Assembly (NCBI RefSeq): GCF_006715485.1
Contig: NZ_VFNH01000002.1
Span: 434,001-498,000, forward strand
Source: Herbaspirillum sp. SJZ107
Lineage (GTDB): Bacteria > Pseudomonadota > Gammaproteobacteria > Burkholderiales > Burkholderiaceae_D
Length of the DNA: 64,000 nucleotides
Direction of reading: 5' to 3'
Shown here: in pieces, positions 16,972 to 24,673 of the stretch
How positions within the stretch are numbered: position 1 is the stretch's first letter
How the letters are laid out: every line of letters starts with the position of its first letter
Notes under the pieces: generated by a model
What the model saw: only the letters and a program-made list of their open reading frames with translations
Told to the model about the DNA's origin: nothing
Database searches by the model: none
Made by a program: the position numbers and the translations under genes

Positions 16972-18069
16972 ATGGCTCTCTCCTGGGACGATGAACCGGC
17001 CGCCGCGCCGGCCCCCGCAGCCACCGCCGAAGTAAGCTCCGCCGACGTCGCCAAGCGCGTGAACGCCGACGACAAGCGCATCATCAACGGCAAGACCGAC
17101 GTCAACCAGCTGGTCCCGTTCAAGTACAAATGGGCCTGGGACAAGTACCTGGCCGGCTGCGCCAACCACTGGATGCCGCAGGAAGTCAACATGCAGCGCG
17201 ACATCGAGCTGTGGAAGAACCCGAACGGCCTGACCGAAGACGAGCGCCGCATCGTCAAGCGCAACCTCGGCTTCTTCGTGACCGCCGACTCGCTGGCCGC
17301 CAACAACATCGTGCTGGGCACCTACCGCCACATCACGGCGCCGGAATGCCGCCAGTACCTGCTGCGCCAGGCGTTCGAGGAAGCGATCCACACCCACGCC
17401 TACCAGTACATCGTGGAATCGCTGGGCCTGGACGAGAAGGAAATCTTCAACGCCTACAACGAGATCCCGTCGATCCGCGACAAGGACCAGTTCCTGATCC
17501 CGTTCATCGAAGTCATCAACGATCCGGAATTCAAGACCGGCACCCTGGAAAACGACCAGAAGCTGCTGAAGTCGATCATCGTGTTCGCCTGCCTGATGGA
17601 AGGCCTGTTCTTCTACGTCGGCTTCACCCAGATCCTGGCGCTCGGTCGTCAAAATAAAATGACCGGCGCCGCCGAGCAGTACCAGTACATCCTGCGCGAC
17701 GAGTCGATGCACTGCAACTTCGGTATCGACCTGATCAACACGATCAAGATGGAAAACCCGCAGTTGTGGACCGCCGAGTTCCGCGAAGACATGAAGCAGC
17801 TGTTCCTGCAGGCCGTCGAGCTGGAATACCGCTACGCCGAAGACACCATGCCGCGCGGCGTGCTGGGCCTGAACGCAGCGATGTTCAAGGGCTACCTGCG
17901 CTTCATCGCCAACCGCCGTGCGGTCCAGATCGGCCTCGATCCGCTGTTCCCGAACGAAGAGAACCCGTTCCCGTGGATGAGCGAGATGATCGACCTGAAG
18001 AAGGAGCGTAACTTCTTCGAGACGCGCGTGACCGAGTACCAGACCGGCGGTGCGCTGAACTGGGACTGA
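16972..18069 (+). CDS. nrdB: Class Ia ribonucleotide reductase, beta subunit
   Basis: 365 residues. Houses the di-iron centre and the tyrosyl radical. All ligands are visible with E. coli spacing: Asp106 (TADS), Glu137 and His140 (EEAIH), Glu210 (MEGLFF), Glu244 and His247 (RDESMH). The radical Tyr is Tyr144 (THAYQY). The C-terminal tail that docks on NrdA ends in [12 protein letters not shown]. It lies 116 bases after nrdA; the gap contains a palindromic repeat, which may set the ratio of the two mRNAs. A clear ribosome site (AAGGAA) precedes the ATG. A terminator follows. Confidence 0.96.
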   Translation: MALSWDDEPAAAPAPAATAEVSSADVAKRVNADDKRIINGKTDVNQLVPFKYKWAWDKYLAGCANHWMPQEVNMQRDIELWKNPNGLTEDERRIVKRNLGFFVTADSLAANNIVLGTYRHITAPECRQYLLRQAFEEAIHTHAYQYIVESLGLDEKEIFNAYNEIPSIRDKDQFLIPFIEVINDPEFKTGTLENDQKLLKSIIVFACLMEGLFFYVGFTQILALGRQNKMTGAAEQYQYILRDESMHCNFGIDLINTIKMENPQLWTAEFREDMKQLFLQAVELEYRYAEDTMPRGVLGLNAAMFKGYLRFIANRRAVQIGLDPLFPNEENPFPWMSEMIDLKKERNFFETRVTEYQTGGALNWD

Positions 18070-18100
18070 TTCCGGTTCGCGTAGCGTCAGCCGGATAAGG

Positions 18101-18136
18101 AAAGGCTGGATCCTGAACAAGGATCCGGCCTTTTTT
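18101..18136 (+). terminator. Rho-independent terminator of nrdAB
   Basis: AAGGCTGGATCC pairs with GGATCCGGCCTT (one G-U pair) around a short TGAACAA loop and runs into TTTTTT. Confidence 0.85.
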
Positions 18137-18160
18137 ATTTGGATAAGCCGGTCCGGGCGT

Positions 18161-18607
18161 TTACTTCGCCGTCGCTGCCTCCCCATGCGGCAGGCGCTCC
18201 CCATTCGCCAGCCCCCACGCCACCACGGCGGTGGCCAGGGCCACGGGCTTCGCCAGCGCCGCCTACCAGGCGTCGTTGCGCATGTCGGGAAAGCCGGTCA
18301 CGCGCCCGCTGCCGGTGTCCTGCACCAGCACGGCCTGGATCCGATCCAGCTCGCCGCGGTGCGCCGCCTTGTAGGCGCGGCTGCCCAGCAGGCCCTGCTC
18401 CTCGCCCGGCGAGCCGGTGAGGCGGGCGCCAATGTCGTCGCACAGCCGCTCGAGGTTGGGCATCAGTTCGGCGTGGCTGCCGATGTCGTCGATCAGGCGC
18501 GATTCGGGTGTCGCCGTCGACATGGGTGCGGGTGTGGGCGGCCTTTGCGGCGCGGCCGCGGCGTACAGCATGCAGGCCAACAGAAGCGCCAGTAAGGTTC
18601 GCATCAT
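18161..18607 (-). pseudogene. Remnant of an M28-family metallopeptidase
   Basis: The first 114 codons (18607-18263) start with a signal peptide (MMRTLLALLLACMLYAAAA). Next comes a typical M28 N-terminal segment (LIDDIGSHAELMPNLERLCD, then IGARLTGSP). This joins directly to GEEQGLLGSRAY, a motif that in intact M28 enzymes lies far downstream at the zinc site, and then to AHRGELDRIQAVLVQDTGSG. A TAG stop at 18263-18265 follows MRNDAW. Past the stop the same frame reads AALAKPVALATAVVAWGLAN and ends at TAA 18161, which looks like an M28 C-terminus. The intact family has about 400-550 residues, so large in-frame deletions plus a stop have destroyed it. It cannot form the zinc site. Confidence 0.75.
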
Positions 18608-18619
18608 GGCCGGGTCCGA

Positions 18620-18937
18620 TCAGCGGCGCGGCATCGGCGGCAGGGCGGCGACGAACTGTGCCAGCGTGCCCCTGTCGCGCGCGGCGAGCGCCGCGTCCAG
18701 CTCCGCGGATCGGATCCCGCGATGGGTGGGCAGCATGTTCTCGTAGGCGCGCAGCACGCCTTCGAGGCCGGCGAGGGCGACCGGGTCCTTGTCGGACGCG
18801 CTTGCAATCTGCGCGACGTGCGCGGCTTCTTCCGGTGTGGCCGGTCCGCGCGTGGTCTGCGCCTGGACGGGCAGGGCGAGTGCGATGCCGACCAGGGCGG
18901 CTGCGTGGAGGCGCTTCAGAAAACGGTGAGGGGTCAT
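18620..18937 (-). CDS. Small secreted protein of unknown function
   Basis: 105 residues, starting MTPHRFLKRLHAAALVGIALA with a signal peptide likely cleaved after VQA-Q. The mature part is short, Ala-rich and helical (EEAAHVAQIASASDKDPVAL, then ALAGLEGVLRAYENML). I recognise no family. It ends 12 bases before the M28 remnant on the same strand, so the two may have been co-transcribed. It may be the surviving partner of a decayed pair, or itself in decay. The longer frame running upstream into the glycosyltransferase region is not a gene. Confidence 0.5.
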   Translation of the reverse strand: MTPHRFLKRLHAAALVGIALALPVQAQTTRGPATPEEAAHVAQIASASDKDPVALAGLEGVLRAYENMLPTHRGIRSAELDAALAARDRGTLAQFVAALPPMPRR

Positions 18938-19060
18938 GGTCCGCGAGGGTCGCCGCAAGCACCGCCGCGACGCATGCGCACGATGGATGCGTGCCTCGCG
19001 CCATAAGCCCGATAGTGCGGCTATGATGCGCTCAAGTTCAGATACGGCGCTGGAGAACAC

Positions 19061-20737
19061 ATGACGGACCGCTTTGCCCTGCACTACGTCCCCGACGCTT
19101 ACGCGTCCGGCGGGCACAAGCCGATGGAGCGGCAAGCTGCCGGCGCCGGCCTGCTGCGTGCGGTGGCGCAAAGCGCGGCGCTCGAACGGGTCGGCTGCTT
19201 CAGCGATGGCGAAGCGCACGCCAAGGCATGCGAGAGCCTGCTGCGCGCACATGGCTACCAGGGCCAGGTCGAGCGCATCGCGCATGGCCGGCCGCAGGAC
19301 ATCGGCCACTACGGCACCCTGTACCACCCCGCGCCCGGCATCGAGCGCCTGGCCTGGCGCCGCCTCGGCATCGGCGAGCGCCGCTACAGCCTGTGCGGGC
19401 TTGCCCACAGCACCGCCAGCCATGCGGGGATGAGTGCGCTCGCCGGCCTGCTGGCAGCGCCGGTGCGCAGCTGGGACGCGGTGATCTGCCCCTCGCGCGT
19501 GGTGCGCGACAGCGCGCGCCAGATCCTGGAACGCCAGGCCGACTATCTCCGTGCGCGCCTCGGCGCCCAGCGTTTCGAGTTGCCGCAGCTGCCGCTGATT
19601 CCGCTCGGCGTGCATTGCGCCGACCTGGACATCGATGGCGGTCGGCGCAGCGCCGCCCGCCGCATGCTCGAGATCGGCGACGGCGACGTCGCCTTCCTGT
19701 GCGCCGGCCGCCTGTCGTTCCAGGCCGGCGCGCATCCGCAGCAGATGTTCAGTGCGCTCGAACGCGCGCAGCAGCAGGTGCGGCAGGGCGGGCAGCCGGA
19801 CCGGCGCGTACACCTGATCCTGTGCGGCGCGTTTGCCGGCGATGCGGTGCCGCAGGCCTTTCACGAAGCGGCCGCCGCGCTCTGTCCTTCGATCCGGCTG
19901 GTGCTGTTGGACGAGCGCGAGGCGGACAAGCGGCAGGATGCCTGGGCCGCCGCCGACGTCTTCACCTCGCTCGCCGACAGCGTCCAGGACAGCTTCGGCC
20001 TGGCCGCGCTGGAAGCGATGGCGGCCCGCTTGCCGTGCGTGGTCAGCGACTGGAACGGCTATCGCGACACGGTGCGGGACGGCGTCGATGGCTATCGCAT
20101 CCCGACCTTGATGCCTGGAGCGGGCGCCGGGCTTGATCTCGCGCAGCGTTACGACGATGGCGTCGACAGCTACGACATGTATTGCGGTCATACCAGCCAG
20201 GCGGTGGCGGTGGACGGCGCGCAGCTCGCGCAGGCCTATGCCCGGCTGATTGGCGATGCGGACCTGCGCCGCCGGCTGGGCGAAAGCGGGCGCCTGCGCG
20301 CGCTGCAGGAATTCGATTGGGCGGTGGTGTTCGCGCGCTACCGCGCCTTGTGGAGCGAGCTCGATGAGCGGCGCCGTGCCGATGCGGCCCTGGTGCCGCC
20401 GCTGCCGCAAGTGGTGCCGGACCGGCAGGATCCGTTCGCGCTGTTCGCGTCGTATCCGAGCGCGCAGATCACGCCGGCCTCGCTGGTGACGCTCGCGCCG
20501 GATGCATCGCTGGCGCTGCTGCGCCAGTACCGCGAACTGGCGATCAACCGCTTCGCGGCGGCGTCGCTGCCGACGCTGGAAGAGTTCGGCCTGATCTTCG
20601 GATCGATCGAATCGCAGCCGATGCAGGTCGATGAACTGCTCGACACATTGGGACCGTGCGACCGCCCGACGCTGCTGCGCGGACTCGTCTGGTTGAGCAA
20701 GATGGATTTGCTGCAGGTCGGCGGCGGCGATAAATGA
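19061..20737 (+). CDS. Glycosyltransferase, GT4-like (GT-B fold)
   Basis: 558 residues. The N-terminal half is a GT-B acceptor domain (start MTDRFALHYVPDAYASGGHK; then SWDAVICPSRVVRDSARQIL). The C-terminal half has the donor-binding core of GT4 enzymes: VAFLCAGRLSFQAGAHPQQM, ADVFTSLADSVQDSFGLAAL-EAMAARLPCVVSDWNGYRD, which holds the E-x7-E type motif. A further C-terminal extension from about residue 450 is unlike the core and has no function I can name. A TGGAGA ribosome site precedes the ATG. It stands alone, without other polysaccharide genes, next to a decayed gene; acceptor and sugar are unknown. Likely an accessory gene. Confidence 0.82.
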   Translation: MTDRFALHYVPDAYASGGHKPMERQAAGAGLLRAVAQSAALERVGCFSDGEAHAKACESLLRAHGYQGQVERIAHGRPQDIGHYGTLYHPAPGIERLAWRRLGIGERRYSLCGLAHSTASHAGMSALAGLLAAPVRSWDAVICPSRVVRDSARQILERQADYLRARLGAQRFELPQLPLIPLGVHCADLDIDGGRRSAARRMLEIGDGDVAFLCAGRLSFQAGAHPQQMFSALERAQQQVRQGGQPDRRVHLILCGAFAGDAVPQAFHEAAAALCPSIRLVLLDEREADKRQDAWAAADVFTSLADSVQDSFGLAALEAMAARLPCVVSDWNGYRDTVRDGVDGYRIPTLMPGAGAGLDLAQRYDDGVDSYDMYCGHTSQAVAVDGAQLAQAYARLIGDADLRRRLGESGRLRALQEFDWAVVFARYRALWSELDERRRADAALVPPLPQVVPDRQDPFALFASYPSAQITPASLVTLAPDASLALLRQYRELAINRFAAASLPTLEEFGLIFGSIESQPMQVDELLDTLGPCDRPTLLRGLVWLSKMDLLQVGGGDK

Positions 20738-21392
20738 AGCCTGTATATAAAGGCCTTATGCAATTGCAGTAATAGGGGAGTCACAGCACTAGAAACGATG
20801 GCAGTAACAGCGACGCAGTTGGCGCGCTTGTTTTTTTCGAACGGAGCAGAACGAAGAAGGAATCAAACGTTATCGCGTTGATCGATCTAAAAGGATTGAT
20901 ATTACGGGATCCCCCATATGCAAAGGCATGAAAAATACTGTGCGCGGGTTGCGCACTGACAAGGTTTTCATGTACCTTACGTGATTGAATTTGTCAAAAC
21001 GTGAACACGCCTGTTTTAAGGGCGTTAAGCGGGAAACAGACCGATCGAAAATGGGACGCTGATTCATTCAGTATGCGCGTGAGCTTAGCGAAAAGAACAA
21101 GCCGCATTGCCTGAATAAGTTTCGGGCATGGCGGCTTTTTCTTTTCGCGCGCTTCATGGCAGCGATGTGAATGGCGTAGTGAACCGTCGGACTTCAGTCG
21201 TTTCGGTCGTCGGCGACGACGATAGCTGAAGCGCTGCAGACTTGAGGAGTTGCAGCAGTTCAGCTGGTGCCGGATTCATTGACGCAGACACCCTGTGTGC
21301 GCCGATGAATAATTCGCCCGACCAAGCAGACCGGGTTGGACGGGTTCAAACCTTGTAGCGTATTTTCTCATCGCAGAGAAGGAGAACTTAAA
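20738..21392 (+). other. 655-bp gene-free stretch, possible small RNA plus leader of the H1-like gene
   Basis: No protein-like frame is seen on either strand. The composition is clearly more AT-rich than the flanks from about 20740 to 21100. A strong Rho-independent terminator (21100-21147) ends this AT-rich part although the nearest plus-strand gene stops 360 bases earlier. After the terminator about 245 bases remain before the H1-like gene, containing several short hairpins (for example around 21190-21240). A 65-codon minus-strand frame at 20870-21067 is rejected as a gene. Confidence 0.55.
21100..21147 (+). terminator. Strong Rho-independent terminator without an adjacent upstream gene
   Basis: AGCCGCATTGCCTGAA pairs with TTTCGGGCATGGCGGCT around a TAAG loop with one or two mismatches, then TTTTTCTTTT. 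It may end a read-through transcript of the glycosyltransferase or an unannotated small RNA. Confidence 0.75.
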
Positions 21393-23006
21393 ATGGCAAC
21401 AGCCACCAAGAAAGCCGCAGCAAAGCCGGCAGCAAAAGCTGCCGCTGCAGAAAAACCGGCCGCTAAAAAAGCAGCGGCTAAATCGGCAACCAAGCCGGAA
21501 GCCAAGCCGGCAGTAAAAGCCGCCGCAAAACCTGCAGCAAAGAAAGCCGCTGCAACCAAGGCGCCGGCCACCAAAACTGCCGCAACCAAAACCGCTGCTG
21601 CCAAAGCACCGGCCAAAACTGCTGCAACCAAGACCACCGCTGCCAAAGCACCGGCAAAAGCTGCTGCAACCAAGACCACCGCTGCCAAAGCACCGGCCAA
21701 AGCTGCTGCAACCAAGACCGCTGCTGCCAAAGCACCGGCCAAGACTGCTGCAACCAAGACCGCTGCTTCCAAAGCACCGGCCAAGGCTGCTGCAACCAAG
21801 ACCGCTGCTTCCAAAGCACCGGCTAAAGCTGCTGCAACCAAGACCGCCGCCAAGACCGCGACCAAAGCTGCTGCAACGAAGACCGCCGCTTCCAAGGGCT
21901 CGGCTTCGCCAGTGGCGAAGACGGGCGCCAAGACTGCTGCAACCAAGACCGCCACCAAGACCGCGACCAAAGCTGCTGCAACCAAGACCACTGCTTCCAA
22001 AGCTCCGGCTAAAGCTGCTGCAACCAAGACCGCTGCCAAGACCGCGACCAAAGCTGCTGCGACCAAGACCACTGCTTCCAAAGCTCCGGCTAAAGCTGCT
22101 GCAACCAAGACCGCTGCCAAGACCGCGACCAAAGCTGCTGCAACCAAGACCACTGCTGCAAAAGCACCGGCCAAGACTGCTGCAACCAAGACCGCCGCCA
22201 AGACTGCGACCAAAGCTGCTGCAACCAAGACCACTGCTTCGAAAGCGCCGGCCAAGACTGCTGCAACCAAGACCGCCGCCAAGACCGCGACCAAAGCTGC
22301 TGCAACCAAGTCCACTGCTGCCAAAGCACCGGCTAAAGCTGCTGCAACCAAGTCCACCGCTGCTAAAGCACCGGCCAAGACTGCTGCAAGTAAGACTGCC
22401 GCAACCAAGACTACTGCTGCACCGGCCAAGACTGCTGCAACCAAGACTGCTGCGTCCAAAGCACCGGCCAAGACTGCTGCAACTAAAACTGCCGCAACCA
22501 AGGCCACTGCTGCCCCGGCCAAGACTGCTGCAACCAAGACTGCCGCAACCAAGACCGCTGCCACCAACGCACCGGTGAAAGCTGCCGCAACCAAGACCGC
22601 AGCAACCAAGACCGCCGCAGCCAAGACCCCGGCCAAGACCGCAGCCACCAAAACCGCCGACACCAAGCCGGCAGTGAAGCAGGCTGCCGCCAAGCCGGAA
22701 GCCGCGGCATCGACCGCGTCGACGGCACCGGTAGCGCCAGCCGCAGCAAAGAAAGCATCGGCTCCGGCCGCGAAAAAGCCGGCAGCAAAAAAAGCCGCCG
22801 CGCCGAAGGCCGAAGCCAAGCCTGAAGCGAAAGCGGACACCTCGGCTGACAGCAAAGCGGAAACCAAAGCCGAAGCGGCAACGGAAACCAAGTCGGACAC
22901 CAAGCAGGACGCAAAGCAGGAGACCAAGGACGGCGCCCAGCCGGCCGCCAAATCGGTCCTCACGCCGGCAGCCGCATGGCCTTTCCCGACCAGCAGCCGT
23001 CCGTAA
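21393..23006 (+). CDS. Histone H1-like Ala/Lys/Thr/Pro-rich protein (AlgP type)
   Basis: 537 residues, nearly all Ala, Lys, Thr and Pro in degenerate repeats such as KTAATKTAA, KAPAKAAATKT and KTATKAAATKT. The Lys density gives a very basic chain with no hydrophobic core. The last 130 residues change to a mixed acidic/basic segment (KPEAKADTSADSKAETKAEA) and a defined end, VLTPAAAWPFPTSSRP, which recurs in betaproteobacterial H1-like proteins. It probably binds DNA non-specifically as a nucleoid protein; AlgP of Pseudomonas is the best-known relative. The start is fixed by the ribosome site AAGGAG before ATG 21393. One segment near residue 170 (GSASPVAKTG) breaks the repeat. Length probably varies between strains. 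Confidence 0.9.
   Translation: MATATKKAAAKPAAKAAAAEKPAAKKAAAKSATKPEAKPAVKAAAKPAAKKAAATKAPATKTAATKTAAAKAPAKTAATKTTAAKAPAKAAATKTTAAKAPAKAAATKTAAAKAPAKTAATKTAASKAPAKAAATKTAASKAPAKAAATKTAAKTATKAAATKTAASKGSASPVAKTGAKTAATKTATKTATKAAATKTTASKAPAKAAATKTAAKTATKAAATKTTASKAPAKAAATKTAAKTATKAAATKTTAAKAPAKTAATKTAAKTATKAAATKTTASKAPAKTAATKTAAKTATKAAATKSTAAKAPAKAAATKSTAAKAPAKTAASKTAATKTTAAPAKTAATKTAASKAPAKTAATKTAATKATAAPAKTAATKTAATKTAATNAPVKAAATKTAATKTAAAKTPAKTAATKTADTKPAVKQAAAKPEAAASTASTAPVAPAAAKKASAPAAKKPAAKKAAAPKAEAKPEAKADTSADSKAETKAEAATETKSDTKQDAKQETKDGAQPAAKSVLTPAAAWPFPTSSRP
21580..22660 (+). repeat. Degenerate tandem coding repeats in the H1-like gene
   Basis: The 14-mer GCTGCAACCAAGAC and units of about 36-48 bp around it recur more than twenty times in frame. 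Two larger blocks (for example around 21960-22050 and 22030-22120) are almost identical, suggesting recent duplication by slippage or recombination. Confidence 0.85.
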
Positions 23007-23039
23007 CAGCTGCCGTTCCACGTCTGGATCAGGCAAAAT

Positions 23040-23074
23040 ACCGCTGTGTGAAGTTCACACAGCGGTTTTTTTTT
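23040..23074 (+). terminator. Rho-independent terminator of the H1-like gene
   Basis: Arms ACCGCTGTGTGAA and TTCACACAGCGGT meet with almost no loop (so the apex must open), followed by nine T. The T-run is directly followed by the AAGGAG ribosome site of the next gene. Confidence 0.8.
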
Positions 23075-23085
23075 AAGGAGTCTTT

Positions 23086-23628
23086 GTGCTGCCCATTCTT
23101 CAGTTGATCGTCGATACCGTGGCCGGTGTCCTCGGCGGCGTCCTGCTGCTGCGTTTCTGGATGCAGGTCATCCGGGTCCGCCCACCTGCCTCGATCGGGC
23201 AGTTCATCTTCACCCTGAGCGACTGGCTGGTACGCCCGCTGCGCCGCGTCGTGCCGGGCATGGGCGGTTACGACTGGGCCAGCCTGATCGGCGCCTTCCT
23301 GGTGGTGCTGGTCGCGAGTGCCGTCATGCTGCTGGCCGGCTGGACCGGGCAGCAGGTGTTCCTGTATGCCTTGTACCGGATCCTGAACTGGATCATCTAC
23401 GGTTTCATGGGCCTGTTGATCATCGAAGTCATCTTCAGCTGGATCAATCCGCACGCGCCGCTGGCACCCTTCGTGCGCGCGCTCACCGATCCGCTGCTGC
23501 GGCCCCTGCGCCGCGTGATTCCGCCGCTCGGCGGCCTCGACATCACCGTGCTGGTGGCGGTGGTCCTGCTGCAGATCATCCAGTACCTGCTGCGCCAGGG
23601 CTTCGGCCAGGCTTTCGTCATGATGTAA
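23086..23628 (+). CDS. YggT family inner-membrane protein
   Basis: 180 residues with two YggT repeats. Each repeat has two membrane segments and a PLRR-type motif (SDWLVRPLRRVVPGMGGYDW and TDPLLRPLRRVIPPLGGLDI). YggT/YlmG proteins are implicated in cell division and osmotic or cofactor-related functions; the precise activity is not established. The start is a GTG at 23086 preceded by AAGGAG at the right spacing. Often found near proC in other bacteria, but not here. Confidence 0.9.
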   Translation: MLPILQLIVDTVAGVLGGVLLLRFWMQVIRVRPPASIGQFIFTLSDWLVRPLRRVVPGMGGYDWASLIGAFLVVLVASAVMLLAGWTGQQVFLYALYRILNWIIYGFMGLLIIEVIFSWINPHAPLAPFVRALTDPLLRPLRRVIPPLGGLDITVLVAVVLLQIIQYLLRQGFGQAFVMM

Positions 23629-23658
23629 GGCGACGTCGGCACCGGCAGTAGAAACACC

Positions 23659-23697
23659 AAGGGCCCAGGCCCGGCATGCAAGCCGGACCTGGGCCCT
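23659..23697. terminator. Bidirectional terminator between yggT and the PfkB kinase
   Basis: AAGGGCCCAGGCCCGGC and its partner GCCGGACCTGGGCCCTT form a 17-bp stem with one mismatch around a short loop, followed by ATTTATT. It separates two convergent genes and could end both. Confidence 0.75.
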
Positions 23698-23726
23698 TAT
23701 TTATTGACGGATGGCGTGCGCCGCGA

Positions 23727-24665
23727 TCAGTAACGGTAGCCGAACGCCGCCTCGAACTTGTCGGCGATCTCCTGGGCCGTGAAGCTGTGGTTCTGGCCGC
23801 CCTGGTGCGCGATCTTGATCGAGCCGAGCAGGCTGGCGATGCGGCCGGTGGTTGGCCAGTCGAGGTCGTTGGCGATGCCGTACAGCAGGCCGGCACGATA
23901 GGCGTCGCCGCAGCCGGTCGGGTCGACCACGGCGCTGGCCGTGACCGCCGGGATGACGTGGTGCTCGCCGCCGGCGTAGATGCTTGAGCCCTTTTCGCCG
24001 CGGGTGACGATCAGCGCATCCAGGCGCGACGCGATGTCGTGCAGGGTCAGGCCGGTGCGGTCCGTCACCATCTCGAATTCGTAGTCGTTGCAGGCCAGGT
24101 AGGCGGCTTGCCCGATGAAGGTCAGCAGTTCTTCGCCGTTGAACATCGGCAGCTGCTGGCCCGGATCGAAGATGAAGGGCACGCCGCGCTCGGCACAGTC
24201 GCGCGCATGCTTGATCATGCCGTCGCGGCCGTCCGGGGCGATGATCGCCACGCGCAGCGGCAGGTAATCGGCCAGGCTGTTCTCGTGCGAGAACTGCATC
24301 GCGCCCGGGTGGAAGGCGTTGATCTGGTTGTTGTCCAGGTCGGCGGTGACGAAGCACTGGGCGGTGTAGGCGTCGCCGATGGTGCGGATGGCGTTGGTCG
24401 CCAGGCCCTGCTTTTCCATGCGGTCGAGGTAGTCGCCGCCATCCTGGCCGATGGTGCCCATGATCAGCGGCTCGCCGCCCAGCATGTTGAGGTTGTAGGC
24501 GATGTTGACTGCGCAGCCGCCGTATTCGGTGCGCAGGGTCGGCACCAGGAAGGAGACGTTCACGCGGTGCAGCTGGTCGGCCAGCAGGGTTTCGCCGAAG
24601 CGGCCATGGTATTGCATGATCTTGTCGAAGGCGATCGAGCCGCAGATCAGCGAAGTCTTAGTCAT
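23727..24665 (-). CDS. PfkB-family carbohydrate kinase (adenosine kinase-like)
   Basis: 312 residues of the ribokinase/PfkB fold. The N-terminal signature is VRTEYGGCAVNIAYNLNML-like (here LRTEYGGCAVNIAYNLNMLG). The C-terminal signature is VVDPTGCGDAYRAGLLYG, with Asp of GCGD as catalytic base. The GCGD form, instead of GAGD, is usual for a proteobacterial subgroup annotated as adenosine or sugar kinase. It is the last gene of the minus-strand run; its ATG lies eight bases past the stop of the DUF3426 gene. Substrate not determinable here. Confidence 0.88.
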   Translation of the reverse strand: MTKTSLICGSIAFDKIMQYHGRFGETLLADQLHRVNVSFLVPTLRTEYGGCAVNIAYNLNMLGGEPLIMGTIGQDGGDYLDRMEKQGLATNAIRTIGDAYTAQCFVTADLDNNQINAFHPGAMQFSHENSLADYLPLRVAIIAPDGRDGMIKHARDCAERGVPFIFDPGQQLPMFNGEELLTFIGQAAYLACNDYEFEMVTDRTGLTLHDIASRLDALIVTRGEKGSSIYAGGEHHVIPAVTASAVVDPTGCGDAYRAGLLYGIANDLDWPTTGRIASLLGSIKIAHQGGQNHSFTAQEIADKFEAAFGYRY

Positions 24666-24673
24666 GTGAAACC

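Noticed and set aside
18620-20410. 596-codon minus-strand frame opposite the glycosyltransferase
   Set aside because: Only its last 105 codons look like a protein (signal peptide at 18937); the rest is shadow of the glycosyltransferase gene.
20870-21067. 65-codon minus-strand frame in the gap before the H1-like gene
   Set aside because: No ribosome site, no recognisable composition, and it overlaps the suspected small-RNA region.
21580-22660. CRISPR-like array of short repeats
   Set aside because: Repeats are in-frame coding units without unique spacers of constant length, and no cas genes are near.
21368-22963. Long Ala/Val-rich open frame opposite the H1-like gene
   Set aside because: A by-product of the repeated Ala/Lys codons read backwards; the plus strand has the ribosome site, the conserved end and the terminator.
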